64,000 nucleotides of DNA from Tricholoma matsutake (Eukaryota; Basidiomycota; Agaricomycetes; Agaricales; Tricholomataceae), in the NCBI GenBank assembly GCA_026075535.2, contig AP026540.1, positions 3,782,001-3,846,000 on the forward strand. Reading direction: 5' to 3'. Made by a program: the position numbers and the translations under genes. The notes beneath the pieces were generated by a model that worked only from the letters and a program-made list of their open reading frames with translations, was not told the origin of the DNA and did no database searches. Of this stretch, positions 1-11,540 are shown in pieces. Positions within the stretch are counted from its first letter, which is position 1; each line of letters opens with the position of its first letter.

Positions 1-1
1 C

Positions 2-661
2 CCTTACTGCTCTCTTATTGGATGTTTGCTTTACTTGGCAATATCTACTCATCCCAATATTTCTTATGCAGTACAACAGCTCTCTCAGTATCTCAACTCA
101 TACTTGCTTGAGCACTGGAATGCTGCTATATGGCTGGCTCGATACCTAAAGGGAACTAGAGACCTGAAGCTTCATCAGGGTGGTTGTCTTCCCATTATCT
201 TGTGTACTTATAGTGACTCCAACTGGGCTAATTGCCTCAACACTTGTCATAGTGTTGGGGGCTACATATGCTCCCTTGGCTCAGGTGCAGTGTCTTGGGC
301 AGCATGCAAACAGAAGGTTGTGGCAGCATCTACTTGTGAGGTGGAATACATTGCAGCATTTGAGACTGCAAAGGAGTGTATATGGTTGCGTACTCTACTA
401 CACGCTATTGACTTTCATCAAAATTCCCCTACCACTATTTTTTGCGACAACAACACTACCAAGACTTTATCCAAGGACCCATTAATTCACTCTCGTGTTA
501 AGCACGTCAACATTAAATATCACTTTCTGCATGAGCGCATCCAATCAGGTGACCTCACTATTGATTATGTCAACACCTGTGATAATGTCGCTGACATGTT
601 TACAAAGGCCTTGGACCCTAAACATTTTGTCTTTCTTCAAAACTATCTTGGACTATGTTAA
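2..661 (+). pseudogene. Copia A, 3' end of pol (RNase H), cut by window edge
   Basis: C-terminal part of a Ty1/copia polyprotein; the rest lies left of the window. Open from base 2 to TAA at 659-661. The start reads as the end of the reverse transcriptase (LIGCLLYLAIS, then THPNISYAVQQLSQYL). The copia RNase H signature follows: YSDSNWANC, SWAACKQK, STCEVEYIAA, CDNN, RVKHVNIKYHFL and DMFTKALD. No stop or frameshift is seen in this 219-residue piece. Its LTR begins 42 bp after the stop. The copia elements at 25.6-38.5 kb and 57.2-64 kb encode close relatives. The rest of the element is not visible, so activity cannot be judged. Confidence 0.85.
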
Positions 662-702
662 TGTGATTCCATGCGAGGAGGAGTATTCACAGTGAGGAGG
701 AG

Positions 703-836
703 TGTTGAAATTGCACCGTGAGTCTCGCTTTTGATGCATTTGATGCGTGTGCTATTTTTAGCATTCCCTTTGATACGCGTGGTCGATCCGTGGCACAGTT
801 CCCCCTTGTCTCATCTTCATTCATACCTGCCCTTTG
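703..836 (+). repeat. Copia A 3' LTR, left part
   Basis: Begins TGTTGAAATTGCACC just after a purine-rich tract (GAGGAGGAG). It is interrupted at 836 by copia B and continues at 6540-6743. The ends TGTTGA and TCTACA and the internal hairpin match the copia LTRs at 25613, 38114 and 57176. Confidence 0.75.
832..836. repeat. Target site duplication of copia B, left copy (CTTTG)
   Basis: CTTTG directly precedes the 5' LTR of copia B and recurs directly after its 3' LTR at 6535-6539. This fixes the insertion boundaries and shows that copia B jumped into the LTR of copia A. Confidence 0.9.
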
Positions 837-1110
837 TGTTGAAATTAATCCCAGTGATGCATGCTGTATACATGAGGCAATACATGCAGCATACGCATGT
901 TACTGCGCTTACTGCGCATACATGCGGTAAACACATTCCTGAGTCATGTGACGTCCTTATTATTATGTATATAAGGAGAACCTGTACCATAGTAGGAATA
1001 CAGTGTTCTTACCTCTGCTAACCCTAGCTGTAAGTCTAAGTAAACCCCAGGTAGGTTGTAAGGAACATGTTGTCTCTTCCACTGTGCAGCGTATATAGTC
1101 TGCTCCAACA
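837..1110 (+). repeat. Copia B 5' LTR
   Basis: 274 bp with inverted ends TGTTG and CAACA. TATATAAGG near 968 is a plausible TATA box for element transcription. The 3' copy lies at 6261-6534. Confidence 0.92.
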
Positions 1111-1122
1111 GGTTATGGGCCC
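1111..1122 (+). other. Copia B primer binding site (initiator tRNA-Met anticodon arm)
   Basis: GGTTATGGGCCC follows the 5' LTR directly. Its complement reads GGGCCCATAACC, which resembles the anticodon stem-loop of initiator tRNA-Met. From memory, Drosophila copia uses nearly the same site, priming from an internal tRNA fragment. The same 11-mer follows the 5' LTRs of the other two copia elements here. Confidence 0.75.
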
Positions 1123-1326
1123 TGCTGGGCACGTCGCAAACGCGCCTTAATTGGCTGCGAATGACGTTGACTTCATTGTCTCCAAATTATAACCTTGCGC
1201 TCTTCATGAGCTGCATTGTGCTCCCTGCGAGCTGCACATAAAACCTAGGTTGACTAGGGTTAACCACTCTGAAGGAGTGTTTTCTACTGAGAACGTTAAA
1301 CGTGTTTTATTGAGTAAAAAGACTGA

Positions 1327-4300
1327 TTGAGCGCTTTTAACAGCTGCCACCACAAAATCATGTCTTCAACTCTTGAGAAACTTGTTCAAACTTTCGATGG
1401 ATCAAATTACATTCAATGGGCCGACTCAATGAAGGCGTGGCTCAGGTCTCAGGGCCTCTGGCAAATAACTAGCGGGGCGGAGCAAAAACCGCCCCCGGCG
1501 CCTCCCTTGACGGTGACGAACGCTACTTTGGTAGCGGATGCTAATGCCAAGCTCCAGACCTGGAGCAACAAAAATGACCAGGCCATTGGTAGCCTAGTGC
1601 TCCGCCTGGCCCCCTCCATTCGGCAGCATGCCAACTCAAAGGACACTGCTGAGGAGGTGTGGGATCTCATCCGCACCGATTATGGTGTGGACGGCCCCTC
1701 CCAAGTCTTTGCGGACTTTAGGTCCACAATAGTGATCAAGATCCCGGCTGCAAACCCCGCACCGGAGATTGCTAGAATGGCAGACAAATTTGAGCGCCTT
1801 ACGGCTGCTAACATCGCCATCCCCGAGCTAGTGCAAGCAATGATTCTACTTGCTGCGATGCCGCGCGAGTACGATTCCTTGTCCGCAATGGTCCTTAACA
1901 TGACCGCTACTAGCACCTTGACATTTAAACATGTCAAGGACTCCATTGTCGCTGAAGCCTCAAGGTGCACAGCAGTAGGAAAGCCCGCTGGCCAGCCTCA
2001 GGCCAACAAACTTTCTGCTGTTAAGCGCAAAGGGGGAAACCCCAAATGGCAGCCCAAAGAAGGGCAAAACAGCAACGGAGACTCGTCCCGAAAACGTGGA
2101 CGACGTGGGGACAGAAAGACTAAGGAGGAGAAGCCGAAGGATAAACATACCCACCTCGCCTCCAAAGCCTATACCACCATAAATGGTAATGGCACCATCA
2201 TACCGCCAATGCCGCTTATACAGCGCATCGAAAGATGCGAACACACTCCCACAAGGGATCCTCGCCGCCGACCACCTGCACAGGCATATACGGGCGCAGC
2301 CTCTACCTCTCGTTCAGTTTATGCCAAATATCAGCAAGCTCGAGACACCCTCGAGCAAATGCAACTTCCACGCAGTGCAAAAAATCTGCGACCACTGGAA
2401 GAGCACCTGACGGTGCGAGAAGGAAAGAGAAGAAGGATAGAACCAGAACCTGAGTCTAGGATCGAGGAGGTAGAAGACGATACCATCTCCCTCGGATCTG
2501 AACCTCCGGTGTCTGATGAGGAAGTGTGGAAAGCTGTCGACGAAATGCTTGTCGATGAACCCCTTGATACAGGGGCATATGATGACAGGTCAGTCCTTTT
2601 CCCTGCCACAAGCACTAAGATTAATATTCCTATGAATACAGCGAACTTTTCATGTGAAATTTTACCGCTATTAAATGTATCATGGAATTATTTAGATCTT
2701 AATATATGTGCTATGTGTGCAAAGGGAGATTGTAAGAAAGGTGCCAACTGGATCATGGATTCAGGTGCATCAAAACACTTCACTGGTGAAATAAAAGATT
2801 TCACTTCTTACAAGCCTTTACCGAGAAAGGACTCTACCTTGGTCCAAACGGCCACTGGTACTACTCATATAGTAGGAAAAGGAGCAGTCTTCATTAAACA
2901 CCAGGTAGTATGTCATGGGAAGTCAGAGACGCATGAAATGCAGTTATACCCCGTCTACTACATACCCGACATTAATACTCAATTGATGTCAATGGGGGTC
3001 TTTTTACAAGACGGAAGTGATGTGCATGGTTCCTCCGCACACATTTCATTTATCGAGCATGGAAACCCAATCATGCATTGTGTCCCTCTAAGGAGGAATG
3101 ACACGATCTATTGGGCTCGGACTCATATATTGAGCACCAAAAAGGTTAATGTCGCGACCATTTATGTCGCTGACTACTTGACTTGGCATAGGTGACTTGG
3201 ACACCCATCCAAAGAGGCGCTAGGGAAAATGCCTAAAAGCACCATAAAATTCCCAAGGAATTTAATTATTCCTAAAGACAAAATTATATGTCCAGGGTGT
3301 GCAGAAGGGAAAATGACCTCAAAATCTTTTCCCGAGTCAGACTCACGAGCTGACAAATCCTTTGAATTAATACATTCCAACCTAAAGGAACTCCCAGTAC
3401 TATCGTACCACAAACATAAATACTTCATTGTATTTCTGGATGACAAAACATCACATATTTGGGTCCAATGTCTCAGAAAGAAATCTGATGCTGCTGCAGC
3501 GATTAGACAATTTCAAACGATGGCTAAAACCCAATATGGTGCTACAATCAAGCGCTGGCGTGTCGATCCAGGGGGGGAGTTCAAGGATCGTGAGCTACAA
3601 AAACAGCTCAAGGACTTAGGCATCAAAATAGAGATGTCTGCACCCCACATTCATCAACAGAACGGGCGCGCAGAGCACGCCATAAGGACAATAATGGAAA
3701 AGTCGCAAACCTTGTGATTCACCGCTTGTCTACCACAATCATGGTGGGAATTTTGCATAGAACATGCAACACATTTATACAACCGAACCCCAATAAGGCG
3801 CCTGAAATGGCTGACACCTTTTGAGGACCTGACAAAGGTCTGCCCAGATCTAAACAATCTGAAGGTCTTCAGTTGCGGTGCTTATGTCTATCTACCAAAG
3901 GAAAAACGTCCAACAACATTATCTCCTCGATCAGAGTTAATGACGTACCTTGGAGTAGAAGATGGCATTAAAGCATATCGTTTCATGCAACAAAATGGCG
4001 CAATATTCATTGGTGCCATGGCACTATTTGATGAAATGATGTTCCCATGCTGTCCCAGAGCTAAAACTCCTGCCAAGACAGACCTTGGTGATTTTCCACC
4101 TCCAGAACCAGAAGATGACGACCACTCATCTGGAATGGATGGCGATGACCCTATACCACCACAAAATCCACCCCTTCCTCCATCATCAGAAGATGATGAT
4201 GATGATTTACCAAGTGAGCAAAAGGCGCATGACGATGCGACTAACGCTCCTCCTCCGCTGCCTCCAGTTAACACTGAGGACTTTCGTCCAAGACGTGAAG

Positions 4301-6228
4301 ATCAACAGGAATGGCAGCAATTGCCCCATCGATCAGGCAGGCAGAGGAAAATCCCAAACCGTCCCGGCAATACCTATGGAGAACAGCGACTCCCCTCTGA
4401 CATAGAGAGAGACATTGCACGTGATCAATATTGGAAGAAGTCTGTGGGTCAAGATTCGGATCATAACCGAACACGACCACGACCTCAACAGCAAGAACCA
4501 GTTGCTGGACCGAGTTCGGCACCCCACGAGAGTGTGCCCAATTCCAATAATCAAGAACATGATTACCCAATGGGGGAACCGGACAAAGCAGGTTATATTA
4601 AAAAGATAACCAAGGAAGGTGGAGATGAGCTTATCCGCTGGCTGTTATCAAAAGCAGTCATACCATCAAGCGGAAAAAGCCTAGTTCCAAACCAATTTTG
4701 CGATATTGCGCGCCTACCCCGGCAGCAGCAACTTGAGTGGAAACAGGCTTGTTGAGAAGAGTTAGAGGCTCTTCGCAAGCGACAAGTCTATGATATCGTC
4801 GATCTTCCACATGATCGGAAAACGATCAAAAATAGATGGGTTTTCTCTGTGAAATTGGACGGAAGAAAACGAGCCAGACTCGTGGCCAAAGGCTTTTCAC
4901 AAGTCGAAGGTGTTGACTTTGATGAGATTTTCTCACCAGTAGTCCGCTACGAGACCATATGCCTCATGTTTGCCCTTGCGTCTCTAGAAGGCATGTATAT
5001 GACTGGTCTAGATGTAAAAACTGCATTTTTATATGGCAAACTTGATGAGGAGATCTATATGGATCAACCCGAGGGTTTCAGACTCGAGGGTAAAGAGCGC
5101 AAAGTAATGCGCTTACGCCGAGCATTGTATGGCCTTAAACAGGCTTCACTAGCATGGTGGAAAGAGCTAGAGGCATTTATGCGCACCATTGGGTTTGTGC
5201 GTGCCAGCTCCGATGCCGGCATCTTCATACACAAGGATCCTAAGACAGGCAGCATCATTATTGCGCTAGTCTATGTTGACGATGGCTTGTTCATGGGCAA
5301 GAACAAGAAACTTGTGGATGAAAAGAAGAATGCTTGCCTGAAGCATTGGGAGTGCCGTAGTACTGAAAAAGTCACGGAATTCTTAGGCATGCGCATCACC
5401 CAGACCGCTACAAAAGTCAAACTCGATCAAACAGAATATCTCGCCAAAGTGCTCGAGAGGTTCGAGATGACAAATGCCAAAGTTGCCCCCACTCCGCTCC
5501 CGACTGGCTACAAACCGTCGGAGAACACAGCGACGCCAAACGCGGTGCTTAGATCAAAATATCAGTCTGTGATCGGATCTTTATTGTATCTGATGCTCGG
5601 AATGCGACCTGATATCGCTTATGCGGTAATCAAGATGTCACAATTCTTGGCTAATCCTAGCCAAGAACATCTAGACAAAGCAATGTACATAATGCACTAT
5701 CTGGTGGGAACCCAGAAGTACAGTATAGTCTATGATGGAGAGAAATCCGAGGGGCTGCAGGCCTTCACAGATTCTGATTGGGCAGCTGACACTGTCAAGC
5801 GCCGATCTACAACGGGTTACTTTGCTACTCTGGCGAGTGGCATTGTGTGCTGGCAGTCCCGTTTACAAAAAACTGTAGCACTGTCATCCACAGAAGCCGA
5901 ATATATGGCTCTCTCCGACACTTGTCGGCAGATAGTGTGGATAGAGTCCTTATTCCAGGAACTTGGATATACACTGAAGCGCGTACCAATCTGCGCTGAT
6001 AATCAGGGATCCATCTTTATTGGATCAAATCCAGTTCAGGAAAGAAGGACCAAACATATAGACATTCGCTACCACTACACCCATGAATGCATAGAAAATG
6101 ACAAAGTCACAGTTGTTTTCATTCCTGGAAGTGATAATCTGGCTGACATGTTCACAAAGAACCTTGGCGCTGTCCTATTCAGGAAATTTAGAGACTCTCT
6201 CAGAATTACTTTCGAGATTCAAACTTAG
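1327..6228 (+). pseudogene. Copia B gag-pol polyprotein, three TGA stops
   Basis: One reading frame of about 1,630 codons holds the whole polyprotein; the first gag ATG could be 1327 or 1360. In order: a UBN2-like gag (TFDGSNYIQWADSMKAWL), aspartic protease (DSGASKHF near 2758), the GAG-pre-integrase zinc region (WHR*LGHPS, then CPGC), integrase core (FLDDKTSHIW, VDPGGEF, NGRAEHAI), an acidic proline-rich linker, reverse transcriptase (DVKTAFLYG, ALYGLKQA, YVDD near 5272) and RNase H (FTDSDWAAD, TEAEYMAL, DMFTKNL). No classical CCHC knuckle is visible in gag. Stops at 3193, 3715 and 4753 are all TGA where arginine CGA fits. The frame is otherwise uninterrupted. Confidence 0.9.
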
Positions 6229-6250
6229 CTGCTTAGAGCGCTGTACAGTT

Positions 6251-6260
6251 TGAGGGGGGG
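6251..6260 (+). other. Copia B polypurine tract
   Basis: TGAGGGGGGG directly precedes the 3' LTR, the place where plus-strand DNA synthesis primes. The gypsy element at 27.1-34.4 kb carries an identical tract at 34121-34130. Confidence 0.8.
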
Positions 6261-6534
6261 TGTTGAAATTAATCCCAGTGATGCATGCTGTATACATGAG
6301 GCAATACATGCAGCATACGCATGTTACTGCGCTTACTGCGCATACATGCGGTAAACACATTCCTGAGTCATGTGACATCCTTATTATTATGTATATAAGG
6401 AGAACCTGTACCGTAGTAGGAATACAGTGTTCTTACCTCTGCTAACCCTAGCTGTAAGTCTAAGTAAACCCCAGGTAGGTTGTAAGGAATGTGTTGTCTC
6501 TTCCACTGTGCAGTGTATATAGTCTGCTCCAACA
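6261..6534 (+). repeat. Copia B 3' LTR
   Basis: 274 bp, matching the 5' LTR except for about five transitions. It is followed by the right CTTTG duplication (6535-6539). Confidence 0.92.
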
Positions 6535-6539
6535 CTTTG

Positions 6540-6743
6540 TTACACAGTACACATATATATATATGATTGGTAGTTACATTACCACCTCAGTCACTTATAC
6601 AGAGACTGAGGTGAGCTTCGTTAGTTACTTATTTATCGATCCGTACTTACTGTACCTGCAGCACGATCTTGATTGTACTAGGTACAGTACACATTAATAA
6701 AGTCACTTATACATAGACTGAGTACCTAGGATCCATTTCTACA
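6540..6743 (+). repeat. Copia A 3' LTR, right part
   Basis: Continues the LTR broken at 836 and ends in TCTACA. It carries the hairpin CACCTCAGTC...GACTGAGGTG (6583-6613) just after an (AT)n TATA-like run; the same hairpin occurs in the other copia LTRs of this family. Confidence 0.7.
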
Positions 6744-7057
6744 CCATCTGCTGCTGTGCAAAGTAATCAGACAGGCACTGCTGCTCCCAATTGGAATTTT
6801 TGACAGCACTTTTAGTTTCTAACAGTGTTAATTATATTTTTAACAGTTTTTAACAAGTTATTAACACCTGTTAAAAATACACTCTTGGGGCCTTGTGTTA
6901 GTAACTCGGTTACTTTGAATTATTCACGGAACCCTAGAGCTGGTAGTAACTCAGCCATAAAGAGCTGACTAAGCTAGCTACATCTGTACTCGGAAGTTAC
7001 CGTAAACATTTTGTCTGGTCCAACATCGCCACCCTGGATCGTCTACTCTGACTGCTA
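6744..7057. other. No gene seen (314 bp, 3' of the first host gene)
   Basis: AT-rich spacer between the copia LTR and the 3' end of the first zinc-finger gene. It has a short run of TTAACAG/TTTTTAAC motifs around 6825-6875. No coding pattern was recognised; it probably includes the 3' UTR of the neighbouring gene. Confidence 0.5.
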
Positions 7058-8201
7058 CTATTGGCTCTTGCGACAACGTAAACTCTTCTGGTGCCGTTTA
7101 AGAACGGCTCGTGTCCTAAATGAACGATCAGGACAATACTCGCACGAGAATCGCCTAATGTCCCTGTGGGCATCCTCATGATCTGTCAAACATTAGAAGA
7201 TTCGCCCTAAACACATGCGGTGAGCTCACGGATCAAGTTGCTCCGGGAGGTCAGCCTCTGGGGACAGAATGAGCAGAGGTACTTCGCAATCTTCATTCTT
7301 CGCTTCGCACTGGCCATGAGAGTCGCATCAGATGCAACTTGCTTTCCTACGACAGTAGGATCACTGGGATCCGATGCTAAGGTGATATTGCTGTTGATAC
7401 TTATTTGTAATAACGACTGTGACTCGAAGGACTGTCCGTGCTCAGCGTTGACGAGAGCGGGAAGTGGCGGTGCCGATTGCGAAACTGGAGGCTCATATCC
7501 AGGTGGATATCCACTGGTCTCCTGCTTCAAGTTTCCAAAGAGGGCCGGATTGCTGGCATCCGAGTTCAACTCGACATCGCTCCCGACACTTGATGGCAGG
7601 GGAGAATGTGCCTCGAAGAGTTGTCCATACTCAGTGTTAAGAAGCCAATCTGGAATGTCGTACGCAGTCGAAGATAGATATGCCCCGGTGTCATAAATGG
7701 GCGAAGATTCACTATAAGCGCTGGGGGGAACCGACATTGTCACTAGCTCATAGTTGTTTGCAGCACTACTTTCCGTATCATGCGCTCGGCTGACTGTGGG
7801 CACTGTCAAAAATGGGTATGAGCTGTCACTGGTGTACGGCTGTGCGAGAGCCTGAGGCAGTGATGTTATTGGAGTGGCTGTCACTGGGAAAATGAATAAG
7901 TAGGGTAGAAGGTTACACGAGCTCCAAACGACATGGAAATACTACCTGAATGATTTAATTCTAGACTCTGGCGTTCAAGTACACTTTTTGCACGGTCCTG
8001 CAATGTAGTAAAGTCAGACAATAAATTGGGTTGAACTTGTATCAACAATTGGTCAAATTTGTTCTCCAGCTCAATTTTCTATATATGATGAGTTTTGTGC
8101 TGCTGCTGATAATTTGGTGCGGGTTGAGGTTTTCTCACCTCTTCATCGAGAAAATCACCATTGAAGAAACATTGCGCATATTGATCAACGATCGTTCTCA
8201 T
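7058..8201 (-). CDS. C2H2-type zinc-finger protein (324 aa, 4 exons)
   Basis: Splice model on the minus strand: exons 8201-8139, 8078-7946, 7883-7230 and 7182-7058, with GT-AG introns of 60, 62 and 47 bp and phases that join exactly. The N-terminus is short and acidic; exon 2 looks helical or coiled-coil (ELENKFDQLLIQ, TLQDRAKSVLERQ). A long Ser/Pro/Tyr-rich region follows, then two C-terminal zinc fingers that appear only after the last intron is removed: C-x2-C-x12-H-x3-H from about residue 269, and C-x2-C-x12-H-x5-C from about residue 297. The second finger ends in Cys rather than His. Likely a nuclear DNA-binding regulator; targets unknown. Its start lies only 91 bp beyond the modelled end of the upstream gene. 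Confidence 0.75.
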
Positions 8202-8292
8202 CGTCCCTGCTGTGTGCACAGAACACCATTCATCGTCATGGACAATAACGATGTCGACATCTGTGGTCTACACAATGCACAGCGGTCAGCAC

Positions 8293-9475
8293 CTATACAC
8301 GAAACATGTGTTGTTGGCGACTGACGTCTATGACGTGGGCAAGTAATGCGACTGCTGGGTGAAAGTCCTGTGTGAGGATACATTAATCGATATCAAACCC
8401 GAATTGCCACAACATCGGATGCACAAGCACTCACCGGCCATTCAGGTGACAGACTTGTCACCATGGCGTTCTCATTGATAGCAATGCTTTCTGACAAGCC
8501 ATGAGCAGATTCTGAATGGCGTGTAGGACTGAAAGGGCTCCGCTCATTCTGGCTTGCGCTACTGGATGGAGAAGGCGTTGACGAATTATTGTCATTACGA
8601 CCGCGGAGCATTCGGTCCATAGCTTTCCTGACTTTCTGTGCGACAGAACCCGCATACAGTTTCCGAGGTCCAAGGTGATACGCCTGAATAAAGAGAGTCT
8701 GGTCTTTTGGAGCGTCTTCTAATTCGACCAGTGTCGTTCCATGTCGATGACTTCTCCTCCTCTCCACCGGACCGATTCTCCCATGATAAGCAGTGACAGC
8801 TACACCATTTAAAGAGGGTAAGAAATTCCCACCCACAGAGAAGGTTATTCCGAACTCTGTTGAGCTATTTGAATAGACTGCAGAAGACCATGCGGCGGTC
8901 CTGGAACACCCAGTGACCAGCAAGATATCGCCAAACTCCACCGGGATTCCCTTCTCTTCAGCAAATGCATACCACGAGAGACAATGTTTTTCAGCATATG
9001 TTCGAAAAAAATCCGACTGAATTGCGACCTGGCGATCCATTTCGGTCTCTAACATTAATATTGTGCCCTGAGACGAAGTGCAAGAGAAGGTGAAAGAGGC
9101 ATCAGCAGGTAAGACTGGTGCTCTGGATGCCGTTAGATATGCAATAAACTTGAGCCTAGCATAGCGTTCATACCCTGAAGCTCCGATATTGGCACTGACT
9201 TGGAAGATGGTCTCACTATGGAGTGGACCAGGTTCTAAGTCTGCAGCAAACGTTCGAATACGACCGATATTCAGAGGTTCAAAACCGTTCGGAACACCCC
9301 ACGAGTTGTTGGCTGATCGAGATACGTTGAAAAGACGATAGAAAGAGCCTTCCTTGATGTAACCAACATCACCAACTTCAACAGGTCCTTCCTCGGGTGG
9401 CTCAGGGTGATACAGCGGATATCCTTTGCGGAGAGTGCGCAGTTGGTTAACGTAGATGTCACAATTTCTAGGCAT
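8293..9475 (-). CDS. Agaricomycete protein of unknown function (about 371 aa)
   Basis: Exons 9475-8435 and 8367-8293, joined across a predicted 67-bp GTGAGT...CACACAG intron. Without that splice the frame stops at 8393. I chose the ATG at 9475 (MPRNCDIYVNQL) because this start fits a protein family I recall as abundant in mushroom-forming fungi. The core motif is VEVGDVGYIKEGSFYRLF, followed by PNGFEPLNIG and EPGPLHSETIF. A middle section with SCTSSQGTILML and a WYAFAEEKGIPVEFGDILLV stretch follows, then a Ser-rich tail. No membrane segment, signal peptide or known catalytic motif was seen. An open frame extends upstream to about 9637 and may be 5' UTR or another exon. Function cannot be assigned. 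Confidence 0.7.
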
Positions 9476-9943
9476 TCTGACTGAGAAATAACTTGTCTTT
9501 GAGTCCTTTTCATTTGTATACTGCAATGAAAGACGCCCAACCGTCAAATGACGGACCGTACACAGCCAGCCATAGCCAGCCACAGCCTTGAGTATATCAA
9601 TTCTTACGTGATACATATGGTTAGCATTCAGTGCCACTGAGCGCCCACGAGTGACGACATAGAACTATTAGAAGATATGAATGGGCGATTTAGTTTAGGC
9701 CAGGGTTCAAGCAGTCACATCAGATGGATATCTTGGACGAATCGCATGTTCCTGGTCTCCGTCGGTTGGTAGACTGCCGCCTCTAGTATTCACTGAATCG
9801 CGCGGTGGTAATATGTTGGACGCAAGGACAAGATGGCAAAGGAGAAAATGATGCAAGGCCTATGCAAATATGTACAAATCGCGCTACTCGAGTCCAAATC
9901 CTCTGATAGCTTCTTTCCTGTGTTATCGCATATCAAACTTCCA
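9476..9943. other. Spacer: upstream region of the gene ending at 8293
   Basis: 468 bp between the stop of the second zinc-finger gene (9944) and the chosen start of the gene downstream. It includes a possible 3' splice site (TTTCATTGCAG, minus strand, near 9525), so part may be 5' UTR or an upstream exon. No other gene was recognised. Confidence 0.45.
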
Positions 9944-11540
9944 TCAGAATACAAGCACTCGTCCAAGCATAAACCCCCCATTCCCACCAAGATTCAGATT
10001 CCTCACGTCTTTCCCACCAAGGCCCAAACCAAGGCCAAACCCAGGGCCCGGAAGAACGTCCTTCCACCCAACTGGATGATACGGTGATGAAGCCACATTT
10101 TCGTCCCATGAGTCTCTCTCTTCCCCTTTGTGCAGGTTGCGCTTGACAGGCGGCAACGGTACTGGTGTGGCTTTCTGCGCTTCTGGTGGAGACAAGTTGA
10201 ATGAAAGGAGAGAAGGTGGTATCCACCGTGATGGAGAGGGAGCACGGCGTCTCCGTTTCTGTCCTGGTTGCCTGGTCTGCGACGTGGGTGGCGGGACAGA
10301 CTGACGTGAGGGCCGAATAGAGGATGAGGCGTTGGACGAAGAGGCATGGTCACTGTTAGCCTGTCCGTCTGTTGCTTGTGGGTTCGCCGGTGAATCAGAG
10401 CTGCTGCTAGCGGTGGGTGCAGGAGAGTTGGCGGAAGCCGAGGATGCGGATTGGTTACAAAGTGCGACAGTGGTATGTACAGGCTTCAGAACGCATCGCC
10501 GGATATGTCTGTTCAAGTTAGACATTACTCCGAATCGACGACCGCAGGTGTCACACACAAAAGCTAACGGTGGACAGTCAGTGCTAATGAAAAGGATGCT
10601 TTGGTTAGGCATACCCTTTTCACCAGTATGGACGAGCAAGTGCTACAAGTCGGAAACATGTAAACTTTTCCTTTCAGACCGACTTCGTACAACCCACTTA
10701 CTTTTCGCAATGTGCTAGGTCGATCAAACCTTCGATGGTTCCCGTATCAGTCAAGGTATCGTACCAAACCCAGGCCACAGACCTTTTGTGACACATCGTA
10801 CACCCATGTTTCTTCTCCCGCGATGGTGTGCTTTCAAGCGACGCTTGCGCTAACATGACATCCGTATCTGCTGCCGGCTGCACAGATCGCGCAGTACCAC
10901 TGACAGCATGTCCAACTTCAGTAGGCTGCTGCTGCGCTGGAGGAGCGCGTATTTCAGATCGCGACTGGTTGTGGTTGAGCAAGATGGCCATGGACGCAGG
11001 AGTAGGTAGCTGAGCAGCAGGCTGGAGTACTGCAGATCCAAATGCGCTCGCGTCCAATGTGCTTTTATTTGTCGCAAAAACAGATGCTACATTGCGAGAA
11101 CTCGAAGACACTGGTGCTACGGGGACGGCAACTCCGTGGAGCGGTTCGGAGGTAGCACTCCATTGCCACTGCTGCTCGTAGTGATAATCCGGTATGACCT
11201 CGGGGTCGGGCACGCGCAAAAAGTCGCTGCTGCCAGATGTAGCTACGGCCTCTCCGGCAATTGTCTGACCGGTGGCGCTAGAGCCAGCGAGACCCGACGA
11301 GGCTGCTGGGTCTTGTCCGCGGGTGTCAGGAAAATATCGACAAAGCTCTTGATGTGGGTATACGAGCGATGATCCTCTTGAGAAGCCGTTATGATTCAGA
11401 GTCAGCCTGTCTGGCGCAAAATAATGGTGAGTGTCAGGAACCGGCTGATACATGCCATTGCCGAGCAGGGTACTGGTGTCGATGCCGTGGTAGAAGTCCG
11501 GGTGGTGGCGAAAGGGCATAACGTAGTCCTGGGCTTGCAT
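9944..11540 (-). CDS. Fungal C2H2 zinc-finger transcription factor (477 aa, 4 exons)
   Basis: Exons 11540-10783, 10729-10702, 10642-10615 and 10563-9944; introns of 53, 59 and 51 bp, all GT-AG, with phases that join exactly. Start ATG at 11540 (MQAQDYVMPF). About 245 disordered residues come first. Two tandem fingers are rebuilt by splicing: CTMC...HLLVH (C-x2-C-x12-H-x3-H, about 247-267), the HTGEK linker, and CDTC...HIRRC (C-x2-C-x12-H-x3-C, about 275-295). A Ser-rich region, a basic patch (QKRRRRAPSP) and the C-terminal block ERDSWDENV...YHPVGWK...LPGPG follow; this block is typical of fungal C2H2 factors. Likely a nuclear sequence-specific regulator. Two exons are only 28 nt, and the first finger spans three exons. 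Confidence 0.85.

Larger units (their letters stand above)
837..6534 (+). mobile_element. Copia B: complete Ty1/copia retrotransposon (5.7 kb)
   Basis: Full-length element: two 274-bp LTRs, CTTTG target duplication, primer site, a single gag-pol reading frame in copia order (gag, protease, integrase, RT, RNase H), polypurine tract and 3' LTR. It is nested inside the LTR of copia A. The paired LTRs differ at about five positions, all transitions (about 98% identity), so insertion was fairly recent. The coding frame carries three TGA stops, so this copy should not make a whole polyprotein. Confidence 0.92.

Noticed and set aside
7207..7884. Intronless 225-residue protein starting at 7884
   Set aside because: The start would be GTG and the zinc finger would be broken; the spliced model gives an ATG start and two complete fingers.
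8393..9637. A 414-residue protein starting at 9637
   Set aside because: The codon at 9637 is GTG, not a normal start in a fungal nuclear gene; the family-like start is the ATG at 9475.
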